Below the pieces are notes generated by a model. The model saw only the letters and a program-made list of their open reading frames with translations, had not been told where the DNA came from and made no database searches. This document shows positions 47,401 through 58,499 of a stretch of 64,000 nt of DNA, one piece after another (position 1 is the first letter of the stretch; each line of letters starts with the position of its first letter). The stretch covers positions 1-64,000 of the forward strand of contig JACTVC010000024.1 in the NCBI GenBank assembly GCA_018417955.1, written 5' to 3'. The position numbers were made by a program, and so were the translations under genes. Origin of the DNA: Laccaria trichodermophora. Taxonomy: Eukaryota; Basidiomycota; Agaricomycetes; Agaricales; Hydnangiaceae.

Positions 47401-48101
47401 ACGGTAAACTGAAGATTGGAGCAAAACAACCCCCAGAAACAATCTACAACATTGAGATGCAATTCAAGGACAAAGATGTTGCATTCAAAGACTTTCGGAA
47501 AAAGTTAGTTCCTTTCCTCAATCAATTCTGTGTTGTACACAACATTCCACGCCCGGAGAACAAATATTTCACAGTTGATAAGCATACAACAGTAAGTCTC
47601 ATCCCTTGCATAATTATGAAAATGTGAAAAATAACCATCCAGATCACTGAATTTCGATATCTCCACACCCATTATGAGTCTTGTGTGACATGGCATAAGG
47701 AGACAGATATGCTTCGCTGCAATCCTTCTTTCAACAATGCTCCACGCTATGACTGTGTAATGGTGAAGATGTCAACTGCATCAGATGTCTTCATATTTGT
47801 CCGCCTCATATTCATCTTCACATTCACACTGGCCAACACCCCCTATCCCTTTGCACTAGTTCACCCATTAGATGGACCAACAGGAATTTTGAAGCGAAAA
47901 GAGCGGGACCTTGGCCTTATACGTCTTCGTGCTAAACACCGTCGTGAGGCAGAGTTTATTCCTGTTGGTTCCATCATTCGGGGTGCATATATTGTTCCAG
48001 AATTTGAGAACCCAGATGAGTATCATGTTGTTGACACTGTTGATACAGATATGTTTCTCCGACTGCGAAGGGTTGAAGCATACCGATTTTTAAACCACTA
48101 A
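44416..48101 (+). CDS. Plavaka transposase, 13 exons, no disabling change seen
   Basis: The ATG at 44416 starts two Cys/His finger-like motifs (ECATCGSTFNSQRALGAHKT and CQYCNLPFNTRGIGAHQTSC) and a basic stretch. Exons by splice and frame continuity: 44416-44650, 44816-44941, 44996-45336, 45389-45607, 45658-45837, 45894-46090, 46139-46346, 46403-46563, 46613-46709, 46767-46946, 46998-47207, 47262-47591, 47643-48101. Family landmarks in order: KPWYPFKTRKDFEFAEI, NLWDWALDLAGNP, PWTADRWWKVQ, ILYADKAKLSSFG, YPIIARCANLP, GGGRVVGWQPIV, LILILSADYEEQ, CPCPVCLVPSD, DPHRALSFDRMHNN, LPRWRNLIHF, HIFDDIEEKGATKN, KPNEKMHGPLREIYLR and VDTVDTDMFLRL. These fit the Plavaka transposase (RNase H-like DDE) proteins of mushrooms. 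The likely role is cut-and-paste of this element in the nucleus. The uninterrupted path suggests a recent, possibly active copy. Confidence 0.88.
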
Positions 48102-48310
48102 ATCTGGTATATTCATGAAGTAATAATGTAGAAGGAAAAAAATGTGAGGAAAGGTTAATATGCAGTATTAAGAAAGATGTAAAATATAAGATTGTGATAA
48201 TGTTTTGACCCCAAGAAGCAGATGAGAGTCTTAGGGGCAACAGATGACAGAAAGGAGACATGGACTGCACCCAATGATGAAGATCACATAGGGCATTTTT
48301 GAGGACTCTC

Positions 48311-48520
48311 ACAACTCCCAACAATGTTCTGTATCTTGAACTTGAGTAACTTCATGTTGAAACCAAGCTTTTGCATTATACGCACGTATTTACGGGACTC
48401 GAGCTGTGAATCATCCTCCAACTTGGCTCCTGTCACAACCATCTTGCCAGACACAAAAATGAGAGCAGTCGTCTTGGGTTCACTAATAGTTGATGCAACA
48501 TTGGAAAAATATATCTGTGA
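48311..48520 (-). pseudogene. Captured fragment of the TATA-binding protein gene
   Basis: On the minus strand, 57 codons read [20 protein letters not shown], then a further stretch with [13 protein letters not shown] and [10 protein letters not shown]. This is the end of the first and start of the second core repeat of TBP, one of the most conserved eukaryotic proteins. Upstream of EPKTT the similarity stops, and after the GSC codons GTGAGA could be an old intron donor. Several residues differ from the near-invariant pattern (for example VRI where ARI is usual, and QLES where LAS is usual), so it is a drifting fragment. It lies antisense just after the transposase gene, inside the transposon, so it was carried in. 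It cannot encode a working TBP. Confidence 0.8.
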
Positions 48521-48639
48521 TGTGATGGGGCAATAGGACCTTGAGGCAGTAGCAACAGGATTAGTTAGAGCACCAGGGTAATTGAGAAGTCAAATCCTTG
48601 TTGAGCGCCTGAGCATCAATCTTATCTCACGAGATCATG

Positions 48640-49580
48640 TGATGTAATCACCCTTCTCTCAGCTTGTAGCTCTCACGTCAAGGTCAATCTCCAAGGCGCT
48701 TTCAAGTGGCTGCCACCTGAACCTTTGGATCGGCTGTTGGCAATGTCAACTCTCACGAAATTCAATTTCGGTCTGTGGAAGCAACGCGCTTGTGTGGCTG
48801 GCGCGTCGTCTTCTCCAATTCTCTATCCACGCACTGATGAACTAACCCCTTCTTAGGTACGACAACACCTCTCCGAAGCCGACAAATCCCCCTCTCCTCC
48901 CTCCCAGCCCGAGCCTCAATCAAACAGAAACTCGGGCGTCAGCAACTCGGGCGTCAGCAACCCAGGCATGAGTCTGCTGAACATGGCAGATGACGACGAC
49001 GATTGGACAACAACAACAACGATTGGACATGATGACGACGACGATTGGACAACGACGACGATGATTGCATGACGACGATTGGACAACGATGATGCCTGGA
49101 CGACAACGACGATTGGACATGACGACGACGACAACGACGATTGGATATGACGACGACGACGATTGGACATGACGACGACGACGATTGGACATGACGACGA
49201 CGATGATTGGACGACGATGATTGGACGACGACGATTCGACGACGACGACGACGATTCGACGATGACAACGATTCGACGACAACGATTCGACGACAACGAT
49301 TCGACGACAACGACGATTCGACGACACAGCAGCGGCCTCCTCACCAGCAACAACAACAACAACCCCGTCCTCCCCACTCACCTCCCAGACAACAACCTCT
49401 CCCCCTCCAACCAATCGGAGCCCCCCAATCAGGCTACGCAGCCCCAATGCAGCCCTCAACCTCGCCCAACCACCCCATCCCTCCTCCCAACAGGCCTAGG
49501 CCGCCTCCCGCCAAGTAACCCCTTCGACCCTCCTCGACCCCCCTTCCACTCCCCCCCCCTCGCTGCCCAGCCTAGATAAA
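48640..49580 (+). pseudogene. Captured Pro/Gln/Asp-rich gene fragment with a GAC/GATTGGACA microsatellite
   Basis: From 48660 there is coding-like text (HVKVNLQGAFKWLPPEPLDR, then LTKFNFGLWKQRA). After a possible splice at 48857 comes LSEADKSPSPPSQPEPQSNR, NSGVSNSGVSNPGMSLLNMA and an Asp run. Positions 48990-49325 are an impure repeat of GACGACGACGATTGGACAT and GACGACAACGATTC. The frame then reads QQRPPHQQQQQQPRPPHSPP and PIGAPQSGYAAPMQPSTSPN to a stop near 49518. The composition resembles a disordered region of a transcription regulator. I cannot name the source gene. The GC content is higher than in the surrounding arms. Confidence 0.4.
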
Positions 49581-49884
49581 CAATCAAACAACGAACAGCG
49601 ACATCGGTCGTCATTCGTCGTTGTCGTCTCTCTGGACACCACAACACGACACAACGACCACAAGAAAATCAGACCACTACACGACGACTGCGACATGGGC
49701 ACGACTGCAACACACGACGGCGATGCAGCTCCCATGTTGCTATGACCACGACGATTACCCACTCCTGTCACCTGCGCCTTCGATGCCGCTGGTTTCATTA
49801 GAGATGACTGGGATACCCTCGCAAGGCTGCAGGGCAGTGTCCGTTGACACTTGCAATGCATTTGCGAGGTTACAGGTCATTTTC

Positions 49885-49960
49885 TGGGGCATACCCGCGT
49901 GCGGGTTGCATACCCCCGGGTTTCTGCAAAACCCATACCCGTACCCGTGACAATCCCTAG
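49885..49960. repeat. ACCCGTACCC / GGGTGCGGG word cluster
   Basis: Within 75 bases there are CATACCCGCGTGCGGGTTGC, ATACCCCCGGGTTT and AACCCATACCCGTACCCGTG. This dense self-complementary pattern suggests the tip of a small MITE or a hairpin. No target duplication could be assigned. From 49600 to 49880 and 49960 to 50530 I see no gene I can support. Confidence 0.4.
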
Positions 49961-50539
49961 AGCCTGGCGGCTTACAGACTGTAGCTGGACGACCCCAACG
50001 GCCACTTATCCGATCCTCCTTTGTGGCCCGGAATTCCAGCCTCATTAATTTCACGCAGCACATATGATGCCCGAGTATCCGATCCAAGTGGTGATGATTT
50101 TAAATCAACGCAAGAGTCAATGTGTATCATTTATTCCTCCCCTGGATTCAACTTGTCCACAGCATTGGTAACATCTCAACCTAGTGGTAGGTGCGAGTTT
50201 TCAACAAAGCAACTAGCTAACAAACAGATTTCTTTACCCATTTGAAAGAGTGGGGTCCAAGTGACATGCGGAATAATGTGCGTCTCGTTTATACTTATCT
50301 GTCCCTGCTCATCGTTGCTTCAGATTTACGTAGTACTACTCGGCACGCTACAAAATGGCGGTGCGTTCAATACACTTGCCGGCCATGCAACTTAACGGCG
50401 AATAGCTTGAAATACCGATGCCTTGCTTTAAATTACGTCAAGAAATCAATATATATCCAACCTCGCTCCAAATTCAACCTTCCCCGTTGACGACTCAACC
50501 TCACCTTCACGCTTACGCCGCTGACGGACTCCTTTCGAT

Positions 50540-52322
50540 ATGCCTCACCGCCAACTCCAACCTCCCAGCTCGAGTGGCGAAGAGTTCGATTCTCCATCCA
50601 GCGGATCGTCGAGTTCGGATGAGTCTGACCCCGAGAATGATCTTCTTTCTCTTGGTGGAGCGGCACAGCTTCTGACTATCAGCTCAAATCCTACAAGAGA
50701 AGAGTATGACGAGGTTCGTATCCCCTTTGTTTAAAATTCTACGTTTACTGAAAAGTTTAGGCTTTGAAAAAAGCACAGTTATTGTGCGGCAAGCGCGACA
50801 AGGAAGTTCGTCAACTTCGTGAAGAGTTGGCGACGATCAAAGTCAACCAGCCGAAGCGCTCGCGACGTAGTCAAGGCAACAGCGCGTATCCTCAAATTAT
50901 CGCAAAGCACGAAGAGGAGATCGCGTCGATTGGTCGAATGTTCAGCCTTACCTGCGAGCTGTTCCTTCCTGACAACTTCAATACGGTCATTACCAACAGT
51001 TCTCGTCCCCAACAAAGTCTCGTCAACAGCCCCCAGAGATATGTTACAAAGGCAGCTGAGGAAGCCGGCGTCTTATCAGAATTATACGAGACAGTTCCGG
51101 AACGCTTTCATGGTTTGATGAGAGAGCACAGTCAATTCGGGGCCTTAGTGAGTTTTACAGGTCAATTACTTCATCTAACAATTCTGACAATCTTTGTAGT
51201 TTTGCAATAAACATCGTAAGGTTCGCTCAACCTTTCTTAAAGAGCTTCGCGACAAGATCATTCCAAAAATATTTGGCGCTGAACTTCCTGATGTTGCGAA
51301 TCAAATCGGCGCTAGCCATGCTGCCAAGCGCGCAAGCAACAACAACTTCCAGGAGCTTCTGCGTTGGGACATGACCCGGAATAAGTATCCCAAATTTGCT
51401 CCTGTGTTGTATGCTGCCCGAGAATCCGACGGACGCCGTATCGACGATCGAACGAAAGTTTTCATGAACCCTCAGCTTGTTTTGGTCAGTCTTACATGTT
51501 TGTATGCTGGATTGCTCACTCGCTATCAGGCTCTCAAAGGTCTGTTGACTGGTGCTGCATCGATTACAAAGGTCGGCAAATACGCGAAGCCGAAAACGCG
51601 TGCCACCTTGTGGGGGCTTCTCAGTGTGACGCCTGGTTCTATTGCCAGCATCGCCATTCTGGTACGTTTTAAACTCCTGAGCAACTGTTCAACTTTCTAA
51701 TTGATTTCTTCTTTTCCACAAGGTTCGTTTCATCTTTTCTCCCGATCCTGAGCTTTCCGCTGGGAAGGGAGCCATCACTGGTATCGACTACAGCAAAGAT
51801 TTTACATCATACAAGATGTTTATTATTCAAAAACTCGACACTCCATACGGCAAAGCGCTATTTGATCTCTACAATCAAATCATCTTCGGGTCGGCAACAG
51901 TGAATACGATTGTGAATGATCCGGGAGACGGGGATGAAAGCAGTGGCATCGAGGACGCAACCAACCAGTTTCACACACTCTCCCTCGCCCCTCCTGAACT
52001 TTCCACCCATGTTGATATTGAACAAGTCGTCCTCGACACCTCTCTTCCCACCAGTTCCAACGCCGAACAAAGAAATTTCAGCGCCGGACCATCACAGGAG
52101 CACAGCCCTCGCAATCAGGTGTCTGTCGCACAGGAACAGCCACTTTCAACAACACATCATGTGGCCCCGTCTACGTTGGTCACACCAGAAGCCAGGGTTG
52201 TCGAGAAGTCAAAGAAAGGGAAGGCAAGGGACAAGGGAACTGTTCAGGAGACGGCGGCGGCGGTTGTTGAGGTTGTACCAGCTACTCGCAAGCCTCGCAA
52301 ACCACGCGCGCGTAAAACTTAG
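50540..52322 (+). CDS. DUF6698-like cargo gene, five exons, intact
   Basis: The ATG at 50540 follows a CT-rich leader. Exons: 50540-50713, 50761-51147, 51200-51484, 51530-51661, 51723-52322, all with standard GT-AG edges and continuous frame, giving a protein of about 525 residues. It opens with a Ser/Asp/Glu-rich stretch, then a coiled coil (CGKRDKEVRQLREELATIKV) and a basic KRSRRSQGN. The central domain has SLTCELFLPDNFNTVI, SELYETVPERFHGLM, FLKELRDKIIPKIFG, NKYPKFAPVLYA and FMNPQLVLALKGLLTG, fitting DUF6698 proteins of basidiomycetes. The C-terminus is disordered and ends in a Lys/Arg cluster (RKPRKPRARKT), a likely nuclear signal. Function is unknown for the family. Lying between the transposase and the right end, it may aid transposition or be captured cargo; the intact frame argues that it is young or selected. 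Confidence 0.75.
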
Positions 52323-52494
52323 TTAATGCTGTCTGTAGTTATGGATAATGCCTTCAATTTCGTTTTTTCACTATTACTATACGTCATGACGTGTGAAACG
52401 CATTGTGCTTTACGGTGCTAAGTCATTAAGTACTAGTACCATGGCGCTTGAGGACCAATTGCTCATTATGTTAACCCGTTATATAGTGTAATTA

Positions 52495-52590
52495 TATGAC
52501 CCGTTAGTAAAGCGGTAACTATCGATCACTGACCAAAGGTAAGTAAGACTATAAGCTCAAGAGTTCGATTCCCGGCTAATACAATATCCC
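52495..52590 (+). other. tRNA-like sequence in the Plavaka right end
   Basis: CGTTAGTAAAGCGGTAACTA resembles an A box, and CAAGAGTTCGATTCCCGGC a B box with T-loop TTCGATT, about 60 bases apart. The stems do not pair fully, and the spacer is longer than in an intronless tRNA. It could be a decayed tRNA or a SINE head. The 52600-52800 stretch that follows is an ACTAGAATAGAATA-rich simple repeat. Confidence 0.4.
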
Positions 52591-52599
52591 ATATAGACT

Positions 52600-52800
52600 A
52601 ATACAACTACACTACGACTACGACTAATAGAAACTACTAAGTAGAATAGAATAGAATAAACGCAATAGAATTAAGTACTAGCCCTAGTAGATAGAATAGA
52701 ATACTATAAGTTAGAATCTTATAGAATAAGAGTAATAACGACTACAATAAGATAGACTTCAACATTGAATAGAACTACGACTACAAAATATAAACTAGAC
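52600..52800. repeat. ACTA/AGAATAGAATA-rich simple sequence
   Basis: Loose repeats of GACTACAACTA, ATAGAATAGAATA and TAGTACTAG over about 200 bases, strongly A-rich on this strand, between the DUF6698-like gene and the right subterminal repeats. No gene. Confidence 0.5.
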
Positions 52801-53024
52801 TACAAAATCATTGGACCACAAATTTTCATCGCTTTACGGTTACAATACGGTTGTGAGTCTAGTACACGTCATTGAAACTTGGTTAAGACTTGGTTGCAAT
52901 CATGATATTGAACATGGCTTCAATCAACCACTCTTCGGTTGCAACCGGTCCGAACGGCCACAGGTGATCGGATCGGTTGGAACCGGTGGTAATCGGCTGT
53001 AACCAATATTAGAAAACTCCGACA

Positions 53025-53455
53025 TTATCTTATATATTATATTGTAGTCTCCTATTATCTATGTAGGTATGACCTGATGTTTCAGGCAAACTGACTGCAG
53101 CCAAACAGCTGGCAAATCATTCACACTTTGTACTCCCTAAGGAATTACATTCAAGACTAACTATTGGAAAGGGCAGGTAGTTCAGTCATGTTCTCATCAT
53201 ATTCAACATTCTTTCCATATATCTGGGGACTCAACTATGTCTGAACATAGCCAACCTTGACATGTCCTCTCTTTCTACTTCATCATTGGGTAGCTGCCAC
53301 TACCTGCCCTTTCCAATAGTTAGTCTTGAATGTAATTCCTTAGGGAGTACAAAGTGTGAATGATTTGCCAGCTGTTTGGCTGCAGTCAGTTTGCCTGAAA
53401 CATCAGGTCATACCTACATAGATAATAGGAGACTACAATATAATATATAAGATAA
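53025..53455. repeat. Centre of the giant palindrome: 157-bp arms, 117-bp loop
   Basis: 53025-53181 and 53299-53455 are inverse copies with no difference seen (TTATCTTATATATTATATTG at the base, GGAAAGGGCAGGTAG at the loop side). The 117-base loop (53182-53298) is unique. Before the Plavaka insertion this hairpin was continuous with the 4-kb arms. Confidence 0.9.
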
Positions 53456-56400
53456 GCAGACCACAAACTTTTGTAATGAAAAAGCAGACACTACAAACTT
53501 TTATAATGAAAAAAGCGGACACTACAAGCCTTTGTAATGAAAAAAGCGAACACTACAAACTTTTGTAGTCCAAAAAGCGCACACTACAAACTTTGTAATG
53601 AAAAAAGCGCACAGTAGTAATTTTGTAGTGAACCCAAACAGAAGACTACAAACTTTTGTAATGAAAAAAGCGCACTCTAGTAATTTTGTAGTGAACACAA
53701 GCAAAAGACTACAAACCTTTGTAATGAAAAAAGCGCACACTACAAACTTTTGTAGTGAACCCAAGCAGAAGACTACAAACTTTTGTAATGAAAAAAGCGC
53801 ACACTAGTAATTTTGTAGTGAACACAAGCAAAAGACTACAAACCTTTGTAATGAAAAAAGCGCACACTACAAACTTTTGTAGTCTAAAAAAGCGCACACT
53901 AGTAATTCTGTAGTGAACACAAGCAGAAGACTACAAACTTTTGTAATGAAAAAAGCGCCCACTACAAACTTTTGTAGTCTAAAAAAGCGGAGACTACAAA
54001 CTGATATTATGTAATGAATTTCCTAATTGGGAAATATGCGAACATCGTCATGAACAGTGACAAAACTAAGCTAGCCTACTAACTCTTCTGGCCCAAAGAG
54101 CGTGGGAAACAGTTCCCAACCTAAATGCGCACTGTGCCTGACATTAGGTGTGGCAGAAAAAAGTGTAACGCTTTTCCTGATTAGGAAATGGCCCAATTAG
54201 GAAATAGTGCGCACATCGTCATTAACAATGACAACACCAAGCTAGCCACTAACTCTTCTGGCCCAAAGAGCGTGGGAAATATTTCCCGACCTAAATGCGC
54301 ACTGTGCCTGACGTCAGGTGTGGCAGAAAAAAGTGTAACGCTTTTCCTGATTAGGAAATGGCCCAATTAGGAAATAGTGCGCACATCGTCATTAACAATG
54401 ACAACACTAAGCTAGCCACTAACTCTTCTGGCCCAAAAAGCGTGGGAAACAGTTCCCGACCTAAATGCGCACTGTGCCTGACATCAGGTGTGGCAGAAAA
54501 AAGTGTAACGCTTTTCCCAATTAGGAAATGGCCCAATTAGGAAATAGTGCGCACATCAAAGCGCACACTACAAAGTTTTCTAATCATACTTCTCTTTTCT
54601 AATGAAAAAAGCGGACACTACAATTTTTGTAGCCTTACTTTGGTTAAAGCTATTGGTAAATATATGTAAACAAACTTCGAAATGGGGGTTTTCTGCCTTC
54701 CTCTGCATAGATTATGGTTCCTGTGATATTTTAAGCATCTATCCCATTAATTTCTTTTTCATTTAGCATAGCCACACCTTCCATATTTAGAAATTCACAC
54801 TGGATCCTGAGAACAGCACCTTAAACATCAAACAACATGGTATGGTATGGGAGTGGAGTACCATGGTATGGTATAAGGGTGCAATACCATGGTATAGTAT
54901 GGTATGGTATGGGGGTGCAATACCATGGTATGGTATGGTGAGGGTGCAATACCATGGTATGGTATGGTATGGGGGTGCAATACCATGGTATGGTATGAGA
55001 TGGCAATACCATGGTGTGGTATGGTGAGGGTGCAATACCATGGTATGGTATGAGATGGCAATACCATGGTGTGGTATGGTGAGGGTGCAATACCATGGTA
55101 TGGTATGAGATGGCAATACCATGGTGTGGTATGGTGAGGGGGCAATACCATGGTATGGTATGAGATGGCAATACCATAGTATGGTATGGTGAGGGGGCAA
55201 TACCATGGTATGGTATGAGATGGCAATACCATAGTATGGTATGGTGTGAGATGGCAATACCATAGTATGGTATGGTGAGGGGGCAATACCATAGTTTGGT
55301 ATGAATAGTTGTGGTATGGTATGAATGGTTGTGGTATGACATGTGATATGAATAAGGCTGAACATAGTATCATGGTTTTGGGAGGCCATGGCCAACAGGA
55401 GCTTCCTTAATCTGTACCCCTGGCTCTCCAATTGACAAGACTTTGGATTGGACCAAATATTTTGATAATGACAACTTTGGTCAAATTCTCAGAACAACAA
55501 TACTTTGATTCCATCATATGTAGTTTTCAAATAGTAAATATATACACATACTTCTTTGACAGCAACAGCATGGCACTTTTTGAATCCAAATTTCAGGCTT
55601 TTGAAATGAATCATCTGTGAAGGGTACTTAATGTAGTTGATTAGTTGAAGTGCATATTTCAGCCTAGGCTGTTGGATAATAATTTAGCTCAAGTCCATGC
55701 TTTTGCAATGCATGGTATCATGCATGGTCCAGGACTATAGCCAATACACAAAATGTTTTCTTTTCTTTGTTTCTCAAATACTGATGCAGCATTGATTTAT
55801 TTGTGATGAATATTGTTCTAATTGTAATTGAAAGGACTGGGAAAGATATGTATCAATAAATGGCTTTTGATGCATGGAAAAAGCTGGGATTAAGCTCATT
55901 TGAACTGATTTTCAAAGGATGGATTTGACTATATAGCCTCCATTTGTATCTTAAAATCTTGGGAAAAACATCAAGAAGCTTTCCACAAAAAATGGCACCC
56001 AATGGACCAGTATTGCAGCCTGCAGAAAGAATTTATATATTTTGAAAAAGGACCCCAGACACCCTGGTATGATGGTATGGTATGGTATGGTATGATGGTA
56101 TGGTATGGCATGGTATGGTATGAGGTGACATGGTATGGTATGGTAACATGGTATTGGTATGGTATGGGTTTTCCATACCATGGTACCATGGTATTGGTAT
56201 GTGCTCTTATACCACCCTTGGAATGGGTACCATGGAGGTCCCCTAAATCAAAGAATTCATATACCTCACAGGTACCCTAAAATGGGTGACTGAAGTGCCC
56301 ATATACTCATTCATGATCAAGGACACTAAAAAACCTATAAATATCGGACAAGTGGCCCATACATGACCTGTAGAGTACCTGTACCCACAACCCCACGGGT

Positions 56401-58092
56401 TTACCTGTCAAAACGAGCCCAAGAACATCCAAATCGGTTAGGAATTGAGAGAGTTCTGCCTGAGTTCAACTGGTCATTGCAAAATTGTGTAGCATAGAAT
56501 TTCGGATATCAACATATTCCGTGGGGGGTTGTCTGGTCCATGTCAAAATTACATCCGAAATTTTGGCCATTGTTGCACTAATACAAATCCGGATGTTTTT
56601 TCGGCCGCATTTTCGGATCAGTGACGTTCACCAAGTTAATCACAAATCCGGACATTTTTTCGGCCGCATTTTCGGGGCAATGACATTCAGCATGTGAAAT
56701 ACAGATCCGGATGTTTTTTTGGCCACATTTTCGGGTACTTGAAGTACTAAATTTTGGACATTGGAGCATTCTATGGGGGTTGTCTGGCCTTGTCAAAATT
56801 ACATCCGAAATTTCGGACATTGGTGCAGTCTATGTGGATCATTATATCTGGATGGAAGTAACTTAAAAAATTTCGGACTTCAGAGCATTCCGCGGGGGGT
56901 TGTCTGGTCCATGTAAAAATTACATCCAAAACTTCGGACATTGTTGCACTAATACAAATCCGGATGTTTTTTCGGCCGCATTTTCGGATCAGTGATGTTC
57001 ACCAAGTTAATCACAAATCCGGACATTTTTTCGGCTGTATTTTCGGGGCAATGACATTCAGCATGTTAAATACAAATCCAGATGTTTTTTCGGCTGCATT
57101 TTCGGAGCAGTGACATTGATCAAGTCAACTACAACTCCGGACATTTTTTCAGCCACATTTTCGGGGTAATGGCATTCAGCATGTTAAATACAAATCCGGA
57201 TGTTTTTGTGACCGCATTTTCGGGTACTTGAAGTATAAATTTCGGACATTGGAGCATTCCATGGGGGTTGTCTGGCCCCTGTCAAAATTACATCCAAAAT
57301 TTCGGACATTGGTGCAGTCTATGGGGATTATTATATCCGGATGGAAGTAACTTAAAAAATTTCGGACTTCAGAGCATTCCATGGGGGGTTGTCTGGTCCA
57401 TGTTAAAATTACATGTGAAACTTCGGACATTGTTGCACTAATACAAATCCGGATGTTTTTTCGGCCACATTTTCGGATCAGTGATGTTCACCAAGTTAAT
57501 CACAAATCCGGACATTCTTTCAGCCGCATTTTTGGGGCAATGACATTCAGCATGTTAAATACAAATCCAGATGTTCACGTCCGTGGAGCTCTAGCTGGTG
57601 GCCCGCGGATGTAACAGACCAATGGGTTTAACAAATGGTGTGGCCCATGGGTCCAACAGCAACAATGAGTATCCACAGAAACGGAGTGGTAGGTAATCCG
57701 TCAGTTTGCAGATAAAAGAATTGCTGGTCCGTGGGGGTAACAGAAAAAGAGCAGGTCCGCGGATGAGAGCGCAGCCCACGGGTGTAATGGAACAAGTGCT
57801 TGTCCGTGGATGAAACAGCACAATTGCTGGTCCACGGGTGTAATGGAATAATGGTCTCTGAATGTAAAGGCACAATTGTTGGTCCATTTTGCAGGCCAGC
57901 TGCAAACGTGGCCCACGGGTGGGGGGCTGATGGAAGAGGGCCAATTGGTCAAGGAGCAGCAGGTGGTCCGTGGGTGGCCACAGGTGTAACAGAGCAGCAG
58001 GTAATCCATGGGTGTAATCGGAGACCCGCGGGGGAGCCACAAAAGGTCCGTTGCTGTAATTGGAAACCCGCGGGCCAAACAGAAGAAGGTTC
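53454..58092 (-). repeat. Right arm of the giant inverted repeat
   Basis: The inverse of 40024-44170. It carries about 488 extra bases between roughly 56740 and 57230, equal to one more round of the TCCGGAT array, plus a 4-base insertion near 58035. Outside 58092 the sequence passes into CCCGTGGGTGTAA and TTGGGCCCAA words. Confidence 0.9.
53459..54010. repeat. Right-arm mirror of the GTTTGTAGTGTGCGC array
   Basis: The inverse of 43610-44165, read here as AAAAAAGCGCACACTACAAA with TTTTGTAGTGAACCCAAGC spacers. Same number and order of units. Confidence 0.85.
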
Positions 58093-58480
58093 CGTGGGTC
58101 TAAGAGAACAAGAGCTGGACATCGTGGGTGTAATGGAATAAGATCCCGCAGGTGTAATGGACCTATTGTCAACCCGTGGGGTCATGGAACACAATCTGGC
58201 CTGTGTGGCGACCCACAGGGCTAACGGAACAAGAGCTGCCCCATGGGGGTAATGAACAACAGCCAGCCTGAGGGTGTAATGGATCAATTGTCAATCTGCG
58301 GGGGTAACAGAACATGATCTGGCCCACGTGGCGACCCCCAGGGGTAACGGAACAAGAGCTACCCCATGGGGGTAACTGCACAATAGCCAACCCGCAGGTG
58401 TAATTGCACAATTGTGCGGCCGTGGGTCCAACAGAACAGGAGCAGACCCACAGGTTTACCGGACCAAAGCCCACCTGCAA
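56500..58480. repeat. Right-arm TCCGGAT and CCCACGGG word arrays
   Basis: 56500-57580 is the TCCGGATGTTTTTTCGGCCG array. 57590-58480 is made of GGTCCGTGGGTGTAACAGA-type words about 40-60 bases apart, which extend about 390 bases beyond the mirrored part. Frames of up to 193 codons here are artefacts. Confidence 0.75.
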
Positions 58481-58499
58481 AATTCAAATAATCATTGGG

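Larger units (their letters stand above)
44171..53024 (+). mobile_element. Plavaka-type (CACTA superfamily) DNA transposon with cargo, apparently autonomous
   Basis: The ends are TGTCGGACTTTTTT and the inverse of TGTCGGAGTTTTCT. Both lead into subterminal regions rich in GGTTGCAACCGG-like words (44190-44350 and 52850-53010). The target is TT: the opposite palindrome arm reads GTCTGCTTATCTTAT with no insertion, while here the flanks are GTCTGCTT and TTATCTTAT. Offset arithmetic between the outer arms and the central hairpin (8856) equals element length plus 2. Contents in order are a transposase gene, a TATA-binding-protein fragment (minus), a Pro/Gln/Asp-rich fragment, an ACCCGTACCC word cluster, a DUF6698-like gene and a tRNA-like piece. 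The short TSD and subterminal repeats fit the CACTA superfamily. Confidence 0.88.

Noticed and set aside
49885..49960. Telomere-like repeats
   Set aside because: The words are ACCCGTACCC-type and inverted, not a uniform tandem TTAGGG-type array.
52495..52590. Functional tRNA gene
   Set aside because: Stems do not pair convincingly and box spacing is long; kept as tRNA-like.
53454..58092. Possibility that the inverted arms are an assembly or palindromic-read artefact
   Set aside because: Each arm has a different outer flank in a KDZ gene with a shared target duplication, the arms differ by 488 bp, and just one arm holds a Plavaka with its own duplication. Long-read confirmation would still be useful.
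57591..58172. 193-codon frame in the right arm
   Set aside because: It follows CCCACGGGTGTAA words; the left arm breaks it, and no family resemblance is seen.
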